Source of the DNA: an uncultured Flavobacteriaceae bacterium
Lineage (GTDB): Bacteria; Bacteroidota; Bacteroidia; Flavobacteriales; Flavobacteriaceae
Assembly (NCBI GenBank): GCA_905479095.1
Contig: CAJQLD010000002.1
Location: 1-41,724 of the forward strand
Direction: 5' to 3'
DNA length: 41,724 bases
Shown here: one piece after another, positions 16,188-24,454 of the stretch
Numbering within the stretch: the first letter of the stretch is position 1
How the letters are laid out: each line of letters begins with the position of its first letter
The notes under the pieces: model-generated
What the model was told of the DNA's origin: nothing
Database searches by the model: none
The model's input: the letters and a program-made list of their open reading frames with translations, nothing else
Program-made: the position numbers and the translations under genes

Positions 16188-16224
16188 AGGTATTTTTGTT
16201 GAAATTGTTATCTAAAAAACGATG

Positions 16225-16240
16225 CAAATTTACAAATTTA
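16225..16240 (-). promoter_or_regulatory. tandem -7 boxes (TAAATTTG twice) for the nqr operon
   Basis: On the minus strand two adjacent copies of TAAATTTG occupy 16240-16233 and 16232-16225; each fits TAnnTTTG. A TTG at 16257-16255 on the same strand is 22 bases before the proximal copy, acceptable as its -33 element. Either copy gives a leader of roughly 30-40 bases before nqrA. Confidence 0.55.
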
Positions 16241-16315
16241 ATGTGCGATTTACACAATAATTAAAGAGATTTTTTTAATAAAAGGATTCAATTTAATTTA
16301 GGCATAAAATTTGTT

Positions 16316-16323
16316 TATATTTA
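16316..16323 (+). promoter_or_regulatory. weak -7-like box (TATATTTA) for the T9SS plug gene
   Basis: TATATTTA differs from the TAnnTTTG consensus only in its last base and lies 22 bases before the ATG at 16346. It is the best candidate in this divergent region. Confidence 0.3.
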
Positions 16324-16345
16324 CCTTGTATTTTATCAAATTCAC

Positions 16346-17587
16346 ATGGTTAAACATCTATACATCCTATTTATTTTATTGTGGTCATTAATTGGCTTTT
16401 CACAAGTTCAAGAAGTGGAGCCCGAAGATTTTATTAAAACCATTACTTTTAAAAGTAACACCAATCAATCTGAGCTACCTATTCTAGGTCTTAATGAACG
16501 CCTGTATTTAGAATTTGATGCACTTAATGGTGACGAAGACGATTTTTATTATGTCATAGAACATTACAATTATGACTGGACTAAATCAAACTTAATGAAA
16601 TCGGAATATCTTCAAGGGCTCGATAACTTACGAATTGTGAATTACGAAAACTCTTTCAATACCTATCAGATTTATTCGAATTACCGCCTTCAAATCCCAA
16701 ACAAACAAACGCGTTTAAAAGCATCTGGGAATTATTTAATTAAAATTTTTGATGATTACGATGATCTTGTTTTTAGTAGAAAATTCATGGTGTATGAGAA
16801 TCTGGCTAATGTGGGGGTCACACTAAAAAGATCCAGAAATGTGGCACACATCAACACCAAACAATCGGTTGACTTTGTGGTTAATACGTCTAATTTTCGG
16901 GTGATCAATCCAAAACAGACCATCAACACGGTGATCCTTCAAAACAACAATTTGAAAACGGCTATTTCTGGACTTAAACCGCAATATATTTTAGGAAATG
17001 AATTAATTTATCGCTACCAATCGGCTTCCACCTTTTGGGGTGGAAACGAATATTTATATTTTGAAAATAAAGATGTAAGGGGCTCCAATTTGGGCGTTCA
17101 ATTTACAGATTTAGAGGAAGTCTATCACAGTTATTTATACTTAGATGTCGATCGTTCAAAAAGCAGTTACACTTACAATCCAGATGTGAATGGGAATTTT
17201 AAAATTACGGTTTTAGATCGCGAAAACCCTTCAATTGAAGCCGATTATACCGAAGTTCATTTTTCTTTGTTTTACCCAAAATTAACCAATTCATCCATCC
17301 ATGTGTATGGCAATTATAATAACTATAGCCTAAGCCAAGCGAATCAGATGACGTACAACACTCAAAGCAGATCCTATGAACTTACAATGAAACTCAAACA
17401 AGGGTTTTATAACTATAAATATGTGATTGTAAATGATTTAAATGAACTGGAAGAAGGCGCCATTAGCGGTAATTTTTACGAAACCGAAAACAATTACAAA
17501 GTACTTATCTACTACAGAGATTTAGGCGCTCGATACGACCGAATTATAGGCGTTGGCGAGGGTAACTCCACAAAAATCAGCAATTAA
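16346..17587 (+). CDS. type IX secretion system plug protein (DUF5103)
   Basis: An exported 413-aa protein with signal peptide MVKHLYILFILLWSLIGFSQ. It belongs to the DUF5103 family, whose Flavobacterium johnsoniae member (Fjoh_1759) was found as the Plug that closes the periplasmic end of the SprA translocon of the type IX system. Matching stretches are EDFIKTITFKSNTNQSELPI, the FYYVIEHYNYDWTKSNLMKSEYLQG block and a C-terminal beta-sandwich (about residues 300-400: HVYGNYNNYSLSQANQM, then LKQGFYNYKYVI), similar to carbohydrate-binding/AMPK-type folds. It stands alone, divergent from nqrA. Confidence 0.88.
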   Translation: MVKHLYILFILLWSLIGFSQVQEVEPEDFIKTITFKSNTNQSELPILGLNERLYLEFDALNGDEDDFYYVIEHYNYDWTKSNLMKSEYLQGLDNLRIVNYENSFNTYQIYSNYRLQIPNKQTRLKASGNYLIKIFDDYDDLVFSRKFMVYENLANVGVTLKRSRNVAHINTKQSVDFVVNTSNFRVINPKQTINTVILQNNNLKTAISGLKPQYILGNELIYRYQSASTFWGGNEYLYFENKDVRGSNLGVQFTDLEEVYHSYLYLDVDRSKSSYTYNPDVNGNFKITVLDRENPSIEADYTEVHFSLFYPKLTNSSIHVYGNYNNYSLSQANQMTYNTQSRSYELTMKLKQGFYNYKYVIVNDLNELEEGAISGNFYETENNYKVLIYYRDLGARYDRIIGVGEGNSTKISN

Positions 17588-17668
17588 TCCATTTAGAATT
17601 TCAAATAAAACCATCGCTTTTTGTAAATTAATTTTTTAGTTTGAGTTAATTCACTATTTTTATACGCT

Positions 17669-18055
17669 ATGATTGAACAAATAACCAAAGGCATAAAAAT
17701 TTCGATTGAAACTGAGTTTGAAGGAACCTTCTACAAAGATGACAGTATTCATTATGCGTTTAGTTATGAAATTACGATTGAAAACCAGAGCCATGAAACT
17801 GCTCAACTGTTGGCAAGGCGATGGGACATTAAAGATGCACTTAATGATGTCGAAATTGTTTCTGGTGAAGGCGTTGTAGGTGAGAAACCCATTCTGATCC
17901 CTGGTGACCGTCATACTTATAATTCTGGATGTGTTTTAAAATCCCCGTTTGGCGCTATGAAAGGGTCCTATTTAATGATCAATCATTCCAACTCAACTAA
18001 ATTCAAAGTTACCATCCCAACGTTCAAGTTAAGTGCTTCATTTGCACAAAATTAA
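17669..18055 (+). CDS. apaG: ApaG domain protein
   Basis: A 128-aa fibronectin-III-like beta protein. Family signatures are clear: FAYSYEITIEN-type strand (here YAFSYEITIENQS, residues 29-41), QLLARRWDIKDA (the RxW motif), EVSGEGVVGEKPILIPGDRHTYNSGC-like core, and the FGAMKGSYLM turn near residue 90. Enterobacterial apaG was linked to Co2+/Mg2+ resistance by genetics, but its molecular role remains unclear. The gene is single. An 8-bp hairpin follows 28 bases after its stop, just before pruA. Confidence 0.93.
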   Translation: MIEQITKGIKISIETEFEGTFYKDDSIHYAFSYEITIENQSHETAQLLARRWDIKDALNDVEIVSGEGVVGEKPILIPGDRHTYNSGCVLKSPFGAMKGSYLMINHSNSTKFKVTIPTFKLSASFAQN

Positions 18056-18083
18056 TCTACATTTAAAACTTAAACACCGACTA

Positions 18084-18105
18084 TAAAGTGTAATTTCACA
18101 CTTTA
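18084..18105. terminator. hairpin between apaG and pruA
   Basis: TAAAGTGT (18084-18091) pairs perfectly with ACACTTTA (18098-18105) around a six-base loop, followed by TTATT. It could end apaG transcription weakly or be an operator for pruA, whose ATG is 37 bases downstream. The T-tract is short, so the terminator role is uncertain. Confidence 0.4.
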
Positions 18106-18141
18106 TTATTCACTAAATACACACACTAAAAAACTAATATC

Positions 18142-19773
18142 ATGGGAAAAGGATTTTTTAAGGTTCCAGAAGCAATTAATGAGCCTGTCAAGTCATACAA
18201 ACCAGGTTCTGCTGAACGTGAAGAAGTACTATCAACTTATAAGACAATGCTGGCGAATTCCATCGAAGTTCCAATGTACATAAACGGAGAAGACGTGAAG
18301 TCAGAAACGACCGAGACTATGAGTCCTCCACATGATCACAAACACATACTTGGATCGTATCACACGGCTCAAAAAGCACATGTAGAAACAGCTATTTCAA
18401 CAGCCTTAGAAGCGCGTAAGTCTTGGTCACAATTACCTTGGGAACAACGTGCCGGAATCTTTCTAAGAGCGGCCGAATTAATCGCAGGACCTTACCGTGC
18501 AAAAATAAACGCATCGACCATGATTGCGCAGTCCAAAACAGTGTATCAAGCTGAAATTGATGCTGCTTGTGAATTTATCGATTTCTTGAGGTTCAACGTT
18601 CAATTCATGACCGATATCTACAAAGATCAACCACAAAGTACAAGTGCCGCATGGAACCGTATTGAATACCGTCCTTTGGAAGGGTTTACCTATGCAGTAT
18701 CGCCTTTTAACTTTACGTCTATTGCCGGAAACCTTGCAGCCTGTATGGCGTTGATGGGTAATGTAGTGGTCTGGAAACCGAGTGATAGCCAAGTCTATTC
18801 TGCCAAAGTTATTATGGATGTTTTTGAAGAAGCCGGCGTGCCTCCAGGGGTCATTAATGTGGTTTTTGGAGATCCCGTCATGATTACGGATACGGTTTTG
18901 GCAAGTCCTGATTTTTCTGGACTTCACTTTACAGGCTCTACCCATATATTTAAGGAACTATGGAAACAAATCGGAAATAATATTCACAACTATAAAACCT
19001 ATCCACGCATTGTTGGCGAAACGGGTGGTAAAGACTTTATTGTGGCGCATCCTTCGGCAAATGCCAAACAAGTTGCGACCGGAATGCTACGAGGTGCTTT
19101 TGAATTTCAAGGGCAAAAATGTAGTGCCGCTTCAAGATCTTATATTCCAAAAAGTTTGTGGCCAGAAATTAAAGCCTTTATGATTGCAGAAATGAAAACA
19201 TTTAAAATGGGGTCTCCAGAAGATTTAAGTAATTTTATTACGGCGGTGATTCACGAAGGTTCTTTTGACAAACTTGCAGGTTTTATTGACCGTGCAAAAC
19301 AAGATACGGACGCGACGATCCTTGCTGGTGGGAACTACGACAAGAGTAAAGGGTATTTTATTGAACCAACTCTTATTGAAACCACCAATCCAAAGTATGC
19401 AACCATGAGTACCGAATTATTTGGTCCTGTGATGACGGTTTATGTGTATGAAGACGACGCTTTTGAAGCGACTTTAAAATTAGTGGATGAAACTAGCGAA
19501 TATGCGCTTACTGGTGCGATCTTTTCAACGGACCGATACGCAGCAACTCTCGCAACTAAGCTGCTAGAAAATGCGGCTGGAAACTTTTATATTAATGACA
19601 AACCTTCTGGTGCTGTTGTTGGACAACAACCTTTTGGAGGGGCGCGTGCTTCGGGAACCAATGACAAAGCGGGTTCTGCTCAGAATTTACTACGTTGGAT
19701 TTCACCTCGAATGATCAAAGAGACGTTTGTAACGCCAACAGATTATCGCTACCCATTTTTAGGCGATTCATAA
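18142..19773 (+). CDS. pruA: L-glutamate gamma-semialdehyde (1-pyrroline-5-carboxylate) dehydrogenase
   Basis: Second enzyme of proline catabolism, oxidising glutamate semialdehyde to glutamate with NAD+; cytosolic, 543 aa. It is the stand-alone (not PutA-fused) form that resembles mitochondrial ALDH4A1. The catalytic Cys327 is in EFQGQKCSAASRSYIP, the general base Glu293 in VGETGGKDF and the oxyanion Asn190 in SPFNFTSIAGN. The N terminus (about 1-45) is the long lead-in typical of this subfamily. No proline dehydrogenase gene is adjacent. The gene is followed by a strong hairpin terminator. Confidence 0.96.
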   Translation: MGKGFFKVPEAINEPVKSYKPGSAEREEVLSTYKTMLANSIEVPMYINGEDVKSETTETMSPPHDHKHILGSYHTAQKAHVETAISTALEARKSWSQLPWEQRAGIFLRAAELIAGPYRAKINASTMIAQSKTVYQAEIDAACEFIDFLRFNVQFMTDIYKDQPQSTSAAWNRIEYRPLEGFTYAVSPFNFTSIAGNLAACMALMGNVVVWKPSDSQVYSAKVIMDVFEEAGVPPGVINVVFGDPVMITDTVLASPDFSGLHFTGSTHIFKELWKQIGNNIHNYKTYPRIVGETGGKDFIVAHPSANAKQVATGMLRGAFEFQGQKCSAASRSYIPKSLWPEIKAFMIAEMKTFKMGSPEDLSNFITAVIHEGSFDKLAGFIDRAKQDTDATILAGGNYDKSKGYFIEPTLIETTNPKYATMSTELFGPVMTVYVYEDDAFEATLKLVDETSEYALTGAIFSTDRYAATLATKLLENAAGNFYINDKPSGAVVGQQPFGGARASGTNDKAGSAQNLLRWISPRMIKETFVTPTDYRYPFLGDS

Positions 19774-19788
19774 AAATAGCAGTCACTT

Positions 19789-19832
19789 AAAAAGGTCGTC
19801 TAAAAAGTGATTTTTAGGCGACCTTTTTTTTT
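19789..19832. terminator. strong bidirectional terminator between pruA and rsmG
   Basis: A 13-bp stem (GGTCGTCTAAAAA with TTTTTAGGCGACC, one G-T pair) around GTGA is flanked by five A on the left and ten T on the right, so A-T pairs extend the stem. It lies 16 bases after the pruA stop. On the opposite strand it also ends in a T run and could serve rsmG. Confidence 0.88.
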
Positions 19833-19861
19833 ATACTCAAACGTGTGAAATATTAAACTTA

Positions 19862-19877
19862 CAACTGCATGCAGTTG
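19862..19877. other. perfect 16-bp palindrome downstream of rsmG
   Basis: CAACTGCATGCAGTTG is a perfect palindrome without a loop, between the pruA terminator and the rsmG stop (19886). No T-tract follows on either strand, so it does not look like an intrinsic terminator. It is shaped like a binding site for a dimeric DNA-binding protein, yet lies at the convergent end of two genes. Confidence 0.5.
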
Positions 19878-19885
19878 GGTGAAAA

Positions 19886-20515
19886 TTAACCTTTATACTT
19901 GAGCGGTAGGTGGACAATTTTTTTGGTCTCAAAAAAGGGGGCTTCAAAATAATCACTTAAATCATAGAGTGATGCTTTTGTATAGATTTTTAATTCTTCT
20001 GTTAAATCCCCTCCTTTTAGATAGAGAATTCCGTTTTTGATCGGGTGTACACTTTTTTTAGCCACTCTATTTTTGATCCACCCCACAAAATCGGGCATGG
20101 TTGTGACCGCACGGCTAATAATAAAATCGTATTGCCCTTTAATTGACTCGGCGCGTGCGTGCGTAGTTCGAATGTTTTCCAAACCCAAACTCTCCGCAAC
20201 GCCATTCACGACTTTTAACTTTTTATTAATACTGTCTACTAGGTGAAATTTGACCTCTGGAAACAGGATCGCCAAAGGCACTCCAGGAAACCCGCCTCCA
20301 GTCCCAATATCTAAAATTTTTGAACCCTCTTTAAATGTTACTAACTTTGCAATCGACAGAGAATGAAGTACATGATGAAGATAGAGTGATTCAATATCTT
20401 TTCGTGAAATAACATTTATTTTCGAGTTCCAATCTTCATAAAGTCCCTGTAATGCTTCAAATTGTTTTAATTGAACATCTGATAAATTAGGGAAGTATTT
20501 TTGGATTAAATGCAT
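19886..20515 (-). CDS. rsmG: 16S rRNA (guanine527-N7)-methyltransferase
   Basis: Methylates N7 of G527 in 16S rRNA using SAM; 209 aa. Motif I is ILDIGTGGGFPGVPLAILFPEVKFHLVDS, and the family's NVISRKDIESLYLHHVLHS block precedes it. DFIISRAVTTMPDFV is the conserved late motif. An in-frame ATG at 20536 would add seven residues, but a -7 box overlaps that codon (20534-20541). The family usually begins with a short lead to xxxIxKYFPxL, as it does from the ATG at 20515. The gene is divergent from the desaturase. Confidence 0.94.
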   Translation of the reverse strand: MHLIQKYFPNLSDVQLKQFEALQGLYEDWNSKINVISRKDIESLYLHHVLHSLSIAKLVTFKEGSKILDIGTGGGFPGVPLAILFPEVKFHLVDSINKKLKVVNGVAESLGLENIRTTHARAESIKGQYDFIISRAVTTMPDFVGWIKNRVAKKSVHPIKNGILYLKGGDLTEELKIYTKASLYDLSDYFEAPFFETKKIVHLPLKYKG

Positions 20516-20533
20516 GCTTTTGTCAATTTTTAG

Positions 20534-20541
20534 CAAAAATA
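20534..20541 (-). promoter_or_regulatory. -7 box (TATTTTTG) for rsmG
   Basis: The minus-strand sequence TATTTTTG fits TAnnTTTG and ends 18 bases before the ATG at 20515. It overlaps the more upstream candidate start codon, which favours the shorter protein. Confidence 0.5.
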
Positions 20542-20595
20542 GCCATAAATCTGTTAAATATTGTAAAACCTCACGGTCTAAACTTTTTTATTATT

Positions 20596-20603
20596 TATAT
20601 TTG
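20596..20603 (+). promoter_or_regulatory. -7 box (TATATTTG) for the desaturase gene
   Basis: TATATTTG is an exact TAnnTTTG match 35 bases before the ATG at 20639, giving a leader of about 29 bases. Confidence 0.55.
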
Positions 20604-20638
20604 GTCAATATTTTTATCAGAGATAACAAACACAACTC

Positions 20639-21739
20639 ATGACAAAGCCAACAATTACATTTTCAAGAACAGATTCAGCTAAATTTTTCAAAACATTAAA
20701 CAGCAGAGTCAACGCATATTTTAAAGATAACAAAATTAACCGCTCTGGAAACTGGCAACTTTGGGTCAAAACAATTGTAATGTTTTCGATTTTCTTAGTG
20801 CCTTATTTTTTAATCCTTACAATCGATATGCCAGGGTGGCTACAACTTTTATTTACCGTTGTAATGGGCGTCGGGATGGCGGGCGTTGGAATGAATGTGA
20901 TGCACGATGGGAATCATGGGTCATTTTCAAATAAAACATGGGTTAATAATATCATGGGGGGCAGTATTTATATTCTTGCTGGTAATGTTTATAATTGGAA
21001 AGTTCAACACAATGTATTGCACCATACCTATACAAACATTCCTGGTCATGACGAAGATTTAGACGCAGGTCGTGTTCTACGATTCACAAAACAGACCAAA
21101 TGGAAACGACACCATAAATTTCAACACATCTACTCTATATTGTTGTATGGACTCTTGACGATCAACTGGGCTATTACCACTGATTTCCTACAAATGAAAC
21201 GCTATATGAAACGTAAACTTTCATACGGAAAATTTCCAAATCCATTCTTAAACTGGAGCACGTTAGTCATTTCAAAAGTGATCTATTTGAGTTTATGGAT
21301 TGTACTTCCAATGTTAATTTTAGACATGGCTTGGTACAAAGTTTTATTGGGATTTTTTGTCATGCACTATACCGCTGGACTCATTCTTAGTATGGTGTTT
21401 CAATTGGCTCATATCATGGAAGAAGCAGAAATGCCTACACCAGAGGCCAGTGGCACGATGAAAAATACATGGGCTATACATCAGCTCTTAACAACAGTGA
21501 ATTTTTCTCCAAAAAATAAATTGGTCAACTGGTTTACAGGCGGCTTGAATCATCAAGTTGAGCACCATATTTTCCCAAATATTTCGCATGTCCATTATGG
21601 GAAAATTGCTGAAATCGTAAAGAAAACCGCTTTGGAATTCAACTTACCATACAACGAATTTGAAACAACACGAAAAGCTATTAGAGCTCATTTTAGATAT
21701 TTAAAAGAAATGGGAGTCAAACCAGCAATACCAGCATAA
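20639..21739 (+). CDS. membrane fatty acid (acyl-lipid/acyl-CoA) desaturase
   Basis: A 366-aa integral membrane di-iron desaturase of the front-end/linoleoyl-CoA desaturase-like group. All three histidine boxes are present: HDGNH (89-93), QHNVLHH (123-129) and NHQVEHH (304-310; Gln/Asn-x-x-x-His-His type). Hydrophobic segments around 43-63, 67-88, 162-180 and 208-255 form the membrane core. No cytochrome b5 domain is fused, so electrons must come from a separate ferredoxin or flavodoxin-type partner. It would introduce double bonds into membrane fatty acids, helpful at low temperature. The aminotransferase follows after nine bases, though no functional link is evident. Confidence 0.9.
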   Translation: MTKPTITFSRTDSAKFFKTLNSRVNAYFKDNKINRSGNWQLWVKTIVMFSIFLVPYFLILTIDMPGWLQLLFTVVMGVGMAGVGMNVMHDGNHGSFSNKTWVNNIMGGSIYILAGNVYNWKVQHNVLHHTYTNIPGHDEDLDAGRVLRFTKQTKWKRHHKFQHIYSILLYGLLTINWAITTDFLQMKRYMKRKLSYGKFPNPFLNWSTLVISKVIYLSLWIVLPMLILDMAWYKVLLGFFVMHYTAGLILSMVFQLAHIMEEAEMPTPEASGTMKNTWAIHQLLTTVNFSPKNKLVNWFTGGLNHQVEHHIFPNISHVHYGKIAEIVKKTALEFNLPYNEFETTRKAIRAHFRYLKEMGVKPAIPA

Positions 21740-21748
21740 AACCAACAC

Positions 21749-22936
21749 ATGAACCAATTACTTTCTGAAAGAATTTTAAATATGGCCACATCAGCGACCT
21801 TAGCGATGGCGGCCAAAGCAAGAGAATTAAAAGCCGAAGGCAAAGATATTATAGGACTAAGTTTGGGAGAACCAGACTTTAACACACCCGATTTCATTAA
21901 AGACGCTGCCAAAACAGCCATTGATGAAAATTATAATTCCTACACCCCAGTGGATGGATATGCAGAACTGAAGCAAGCCATTATTACGAAATTTAAGCGC
22001 GATAATAATATTAGTTATCAACCTTCACAAATTGTAGTTTCTACAGGAGCAAAACAATGTTTAGCCAATGTAGCATTAGTCATGCTCAATAAAGGCGATG
22101 AAGTGATCTTACCTTGCCCTTACTGGGTGAGTTATGCGGATATTGTGAAATTATCCGATGGTGTACCCGTTGAAGTAGTAACGTCTATTGAGACCGACTT
22201 TAAAATGACCCCTGAACAATTAGAAGCTGCCATTACGCCCAAAACAAAAATGATTTGGTTTAGTTCGCCTTGTAATCCAAGTGGCTCTGTTTACAGTAAA
22301 TCGGAATTGAGAGCCCTTGCCGATGTGTTAAAAAATTATCCAAATATTTACATCGTTTCCGATGAAATATATGAGCATATTAATTTTGTTGGCGGCCATG
22401 CAAGCATGGCTGAATTTGAAGACATGTACGACAGAACCATTACTATTAATGGGGTTTCAAAAGCCTTTGCAATGACGGGATGGCGTATTGGATTCTTAGG
22501 AGCGCCCGTAGCGATTGCTCGTGCCTGTAACAAAATGCAAGGACAAATTACAAGTGGCGCAAATTGTATTGCGCAACGTGCCGTTATTACAGCCTTAGAA
22601 GCCTCGCCTACAAAGGTTCAGTATATGATTGATGAATTTAAGGTACGTCGAGATTTGATTCTTGGTTTATTAAAAGATATCGACGGGTTTACTTGCAACA
22701 CCCCTGAAGGTGCTTTTTATGTATTTCCTGATGTGACTGCCTTTTTTGGCAAAACATTTAACGGAACGCTTATTAAGAACGCAACTGACTTTTCGTTGTA
22801 TCTATTGGAAGCTGCTTTAGTGGCGACCGTGACTGGCGATGCCTTTGGGAACCCTAACTGTATTCGTATATCGTATGCGGCTTCTCAAGATCAGATTGTT
22901 GAAGCTATTGAACGTATCAAAAAAGCGGTTAGTTAG
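21749..22936 (+). CDS. pyridoxal-phosphate aminotransferase, class I (aspartate aminotransferase-like)
   Basis: A 395-aa fold-type I aminotransferase of the AspC/AAT I-gamma group common in bacteria. The PLP lysine is Lys238 in NGVSKAFAMTGWRIG. Asn176 (SPCNPSG), Asp205 and Tyr208 (VSDEIYEH) position the cofactor, and the late Arg in CIRISYAAS binds the substrate carboxylate. It probably transfers amino groups between aspartate and 2-oxoglutarate, although prephenate or aromatic substrates cannot be excluded from sequence. It starts nine bases after the desaturase and is convergent with trkH. Confidence 0.93.
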   Translation: MNQLLSERILNMATSATLAMAAKARELKAEGKDIIGLSLGEPDFNTPDFIKDAAKTAIDENYNSYTPVDGYAELKQAIITKFKRDNNISYQPSQIVVSTGAKQCLANVALVMLNKGDEVILPCPYWVSYADIVKLSDGVPVEVVTSIETDFKMTPEQLEAAITPKTKMIWFSSPCNPSGSVYSKSELRALADVLKNYPNIYIVSDEIYEHINFVGGHASMAEFEDMYDRTITINGVSKAFAMTGWRIGFLGAPVAIARACNKMQGQITSGANCIAQRAVITALEASPTKVQYMIDEFKVRRDLILGLLKDIDGFTCNTPEGAFYVFPDVTAFFGKTFNGTLIKNATDFSLYLLEAALVATVTGDAFGNPNCIRISYAASQDQIVEAIERIKKAVS

Positions 22937-22945
22937 ATTTTAGTC

Positions 22946-24445
22946 TTATCGATTTCTCCAGAAGAAAGGGGTAAACAAAATAAGGACAGTAAATAATTCT
23001 AATCGTCCGATTAGCATTAAGAAAGCAGCCCACCATTTGCCAGCAGTAGGCATTTCAAAAAAGTTATTGGAGGGTCCAAACTCACCGAGAGCGGGCCCTA
23101 CATTTCCTAAGCTAGAGGCAGCAACTCCAATGGCCGATTCAAAGTCAAGTCCAAGAATTGCAAACCCCAAAGCCCCAACAATAAAGGACAACATATAGAG
23201 AATAAAAAAACCAAGGACATTAAATACAATTTCACCTGAAACCGATTTATTGTTATAGCGAACCGGTAAAACTGCACTCGGATGTAAACTGCGTTTAAAT
23301 TCTAAAAAACCGTTTTTCAAGAGGATAAGATGACGAACAAGTTTCACACCACCTGATGTACTACCTGCGGACCCCCCTAAAAACATCAACCCAAAGAAAA
23401 ACACAAGTAAAAATGGCGCCCATAATGTATAATCGGCAGAAACAAATCCAGTAGTAGTTACAATCGCCACTACTTGAAAAAGCGCATGTCTGAAAGACCC
23501 TTCGCCAATGCCCCAAACCAGAGGATGATCGAACACGGAAGCAGCATCCATATAGGAATAGTAATAGATAACACTTGCTGCTATCAATGTGAAAATTAGA
23601 ATGAATTTAAAATAGAGTTTGAACTCTTCGTCCTGTACTATTTTACTTAATTTTCCTTTAAATGCAAAGTAACTCAATACAAAATTGGTACCTGCTAAAA
23701 ACATAAACAAAATAATTATATACTGAATCAACGGTCTGTCATTCCAATGCGCTATACTGGCATTTTTAGTTGAAAAACCTCCTGTAGACAACGTACTCAT
23801 CGAATGGTTTAGTGCATCAAAAAAGGACATCCCCGCTAAAGATAAAAACAGGGTTTCAGCCGCAGTATATCCAAAATAAATAAGCCATAATCGTTTGGCC
23901 GTATCGGTGATTCTAGGGTGTAATTTATCGGCACTTGGCCCAGGCGCTTCGGCAGCAAAAAGTTGCATCCCTCCGATGCCTAAAAGCGGTAAAATAGCAA
24001 TTGCTAATACGATGATCCCCATCCCACCTATCCAATGCGTCAAACTTCTCCAAAACAAGACCCCTTCTGGTAGAGACTCAATATCATTTAATATAGTAGA
24101 CCCAGTAGTGGTATAGCCCGAAATTGTTTCGAAAAACGCATTTGAAAAATCTGGAATGGCCCCAGTAAATAGATACGGAAGTGTCCCTGACATCGTCATG
24201 ACAATCCAGCCAAAAGCGACGACCAAATAGCCTTCGCGCTTGTTCATTTCCTTGGTGTGGTTTTTAGTACAAAGCATGGACATCACTCCAAAAGCTAAGA
24301 CCGAAATACCCGCTAAAAATAGATCAAAGGTTGCGCCATCTTTATAAAAAAAACTCAGCAGAGCCGCTAACAACATAAAACCTCCGTTGAACAATAATAA
24401 GAGTCCAAAAAAGTGAAATATGATTTTATAGTTAAGTTTCATCAC
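22946..24445 (-). CDS. trkH: Trk/Ktr potassium uptake membrane protein TrkH
   Basis: Polytopic K+-translocating subunit, 499 aa, made of four M1-P-M2 repeats. The first selectivity loop is visible as SGYTTTGSTIL (about 110-120), another as MSTLSTGGFSTKNAS, a third as VVAIVTTTGFVSADY and the last as SSLGNVGPALGEFG, all with the conserved central Gly. FLGGSAGSTSGGVKLVR carries the intramembrane-loop glycines that gate the pore. It follows trkA by nine bases in one operon. ATG 24442 is an equally possible start, one residue later. Confidence 0.96.
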   Translation of the reverse strand: MMKLNYKIIFHFFGLLLLFNGGFMLLAALLSFFYKDGATFDLFLAGISVLAFGVMSMLCTKNHTKEMNKREGYLVVAFGWIVMTMSGTLPYLFTGAIPDFSNAFFETISGYTTTGSTILNDIESLPEGVLFWRSLTHWIGGMGIIVLAIAILPLLGIGGMQLFAAEAPGPSADKLHPRITDTAKRLWLIYFGYTAAETLFLSLAGMSFFDALNHSMSTLSTGGFSTKNASIAHWNDRPLIQYIIILFMFLAGTNFVLSYFAFKGKLSKIVQDEEFKLYFKFILIFTLIAASVIYYYSYMDAASVFDHPLVWGIGEGSFRHALFQVVAIVTTTGFVSADYTLWAPFLLVFFFGLMFLGGSAGSTSGGVKLVRHLILLKNGFLEFKRSLHPSAVLPVRYNNKSVSGEIVFNVLGFFILYMLSFIVGALGFAILGLDFESAIGVAASSLGNVGPALGEFGPSNNFFEMPTAGKWWAAFLMLIGRLELFTVLILFTPFFWRNR

Positions 24446-24454
24446 AAGGTAAGA

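Noticed and set aside
18478-18945. 155-codon open frame on the minus strand within pruA
   Set aside because: It lies fully inside the well-conserved aldehyde dehydrogenase gene, has no promoter, and its translation is Cys/His/Arg-rich without a recognisable domain.
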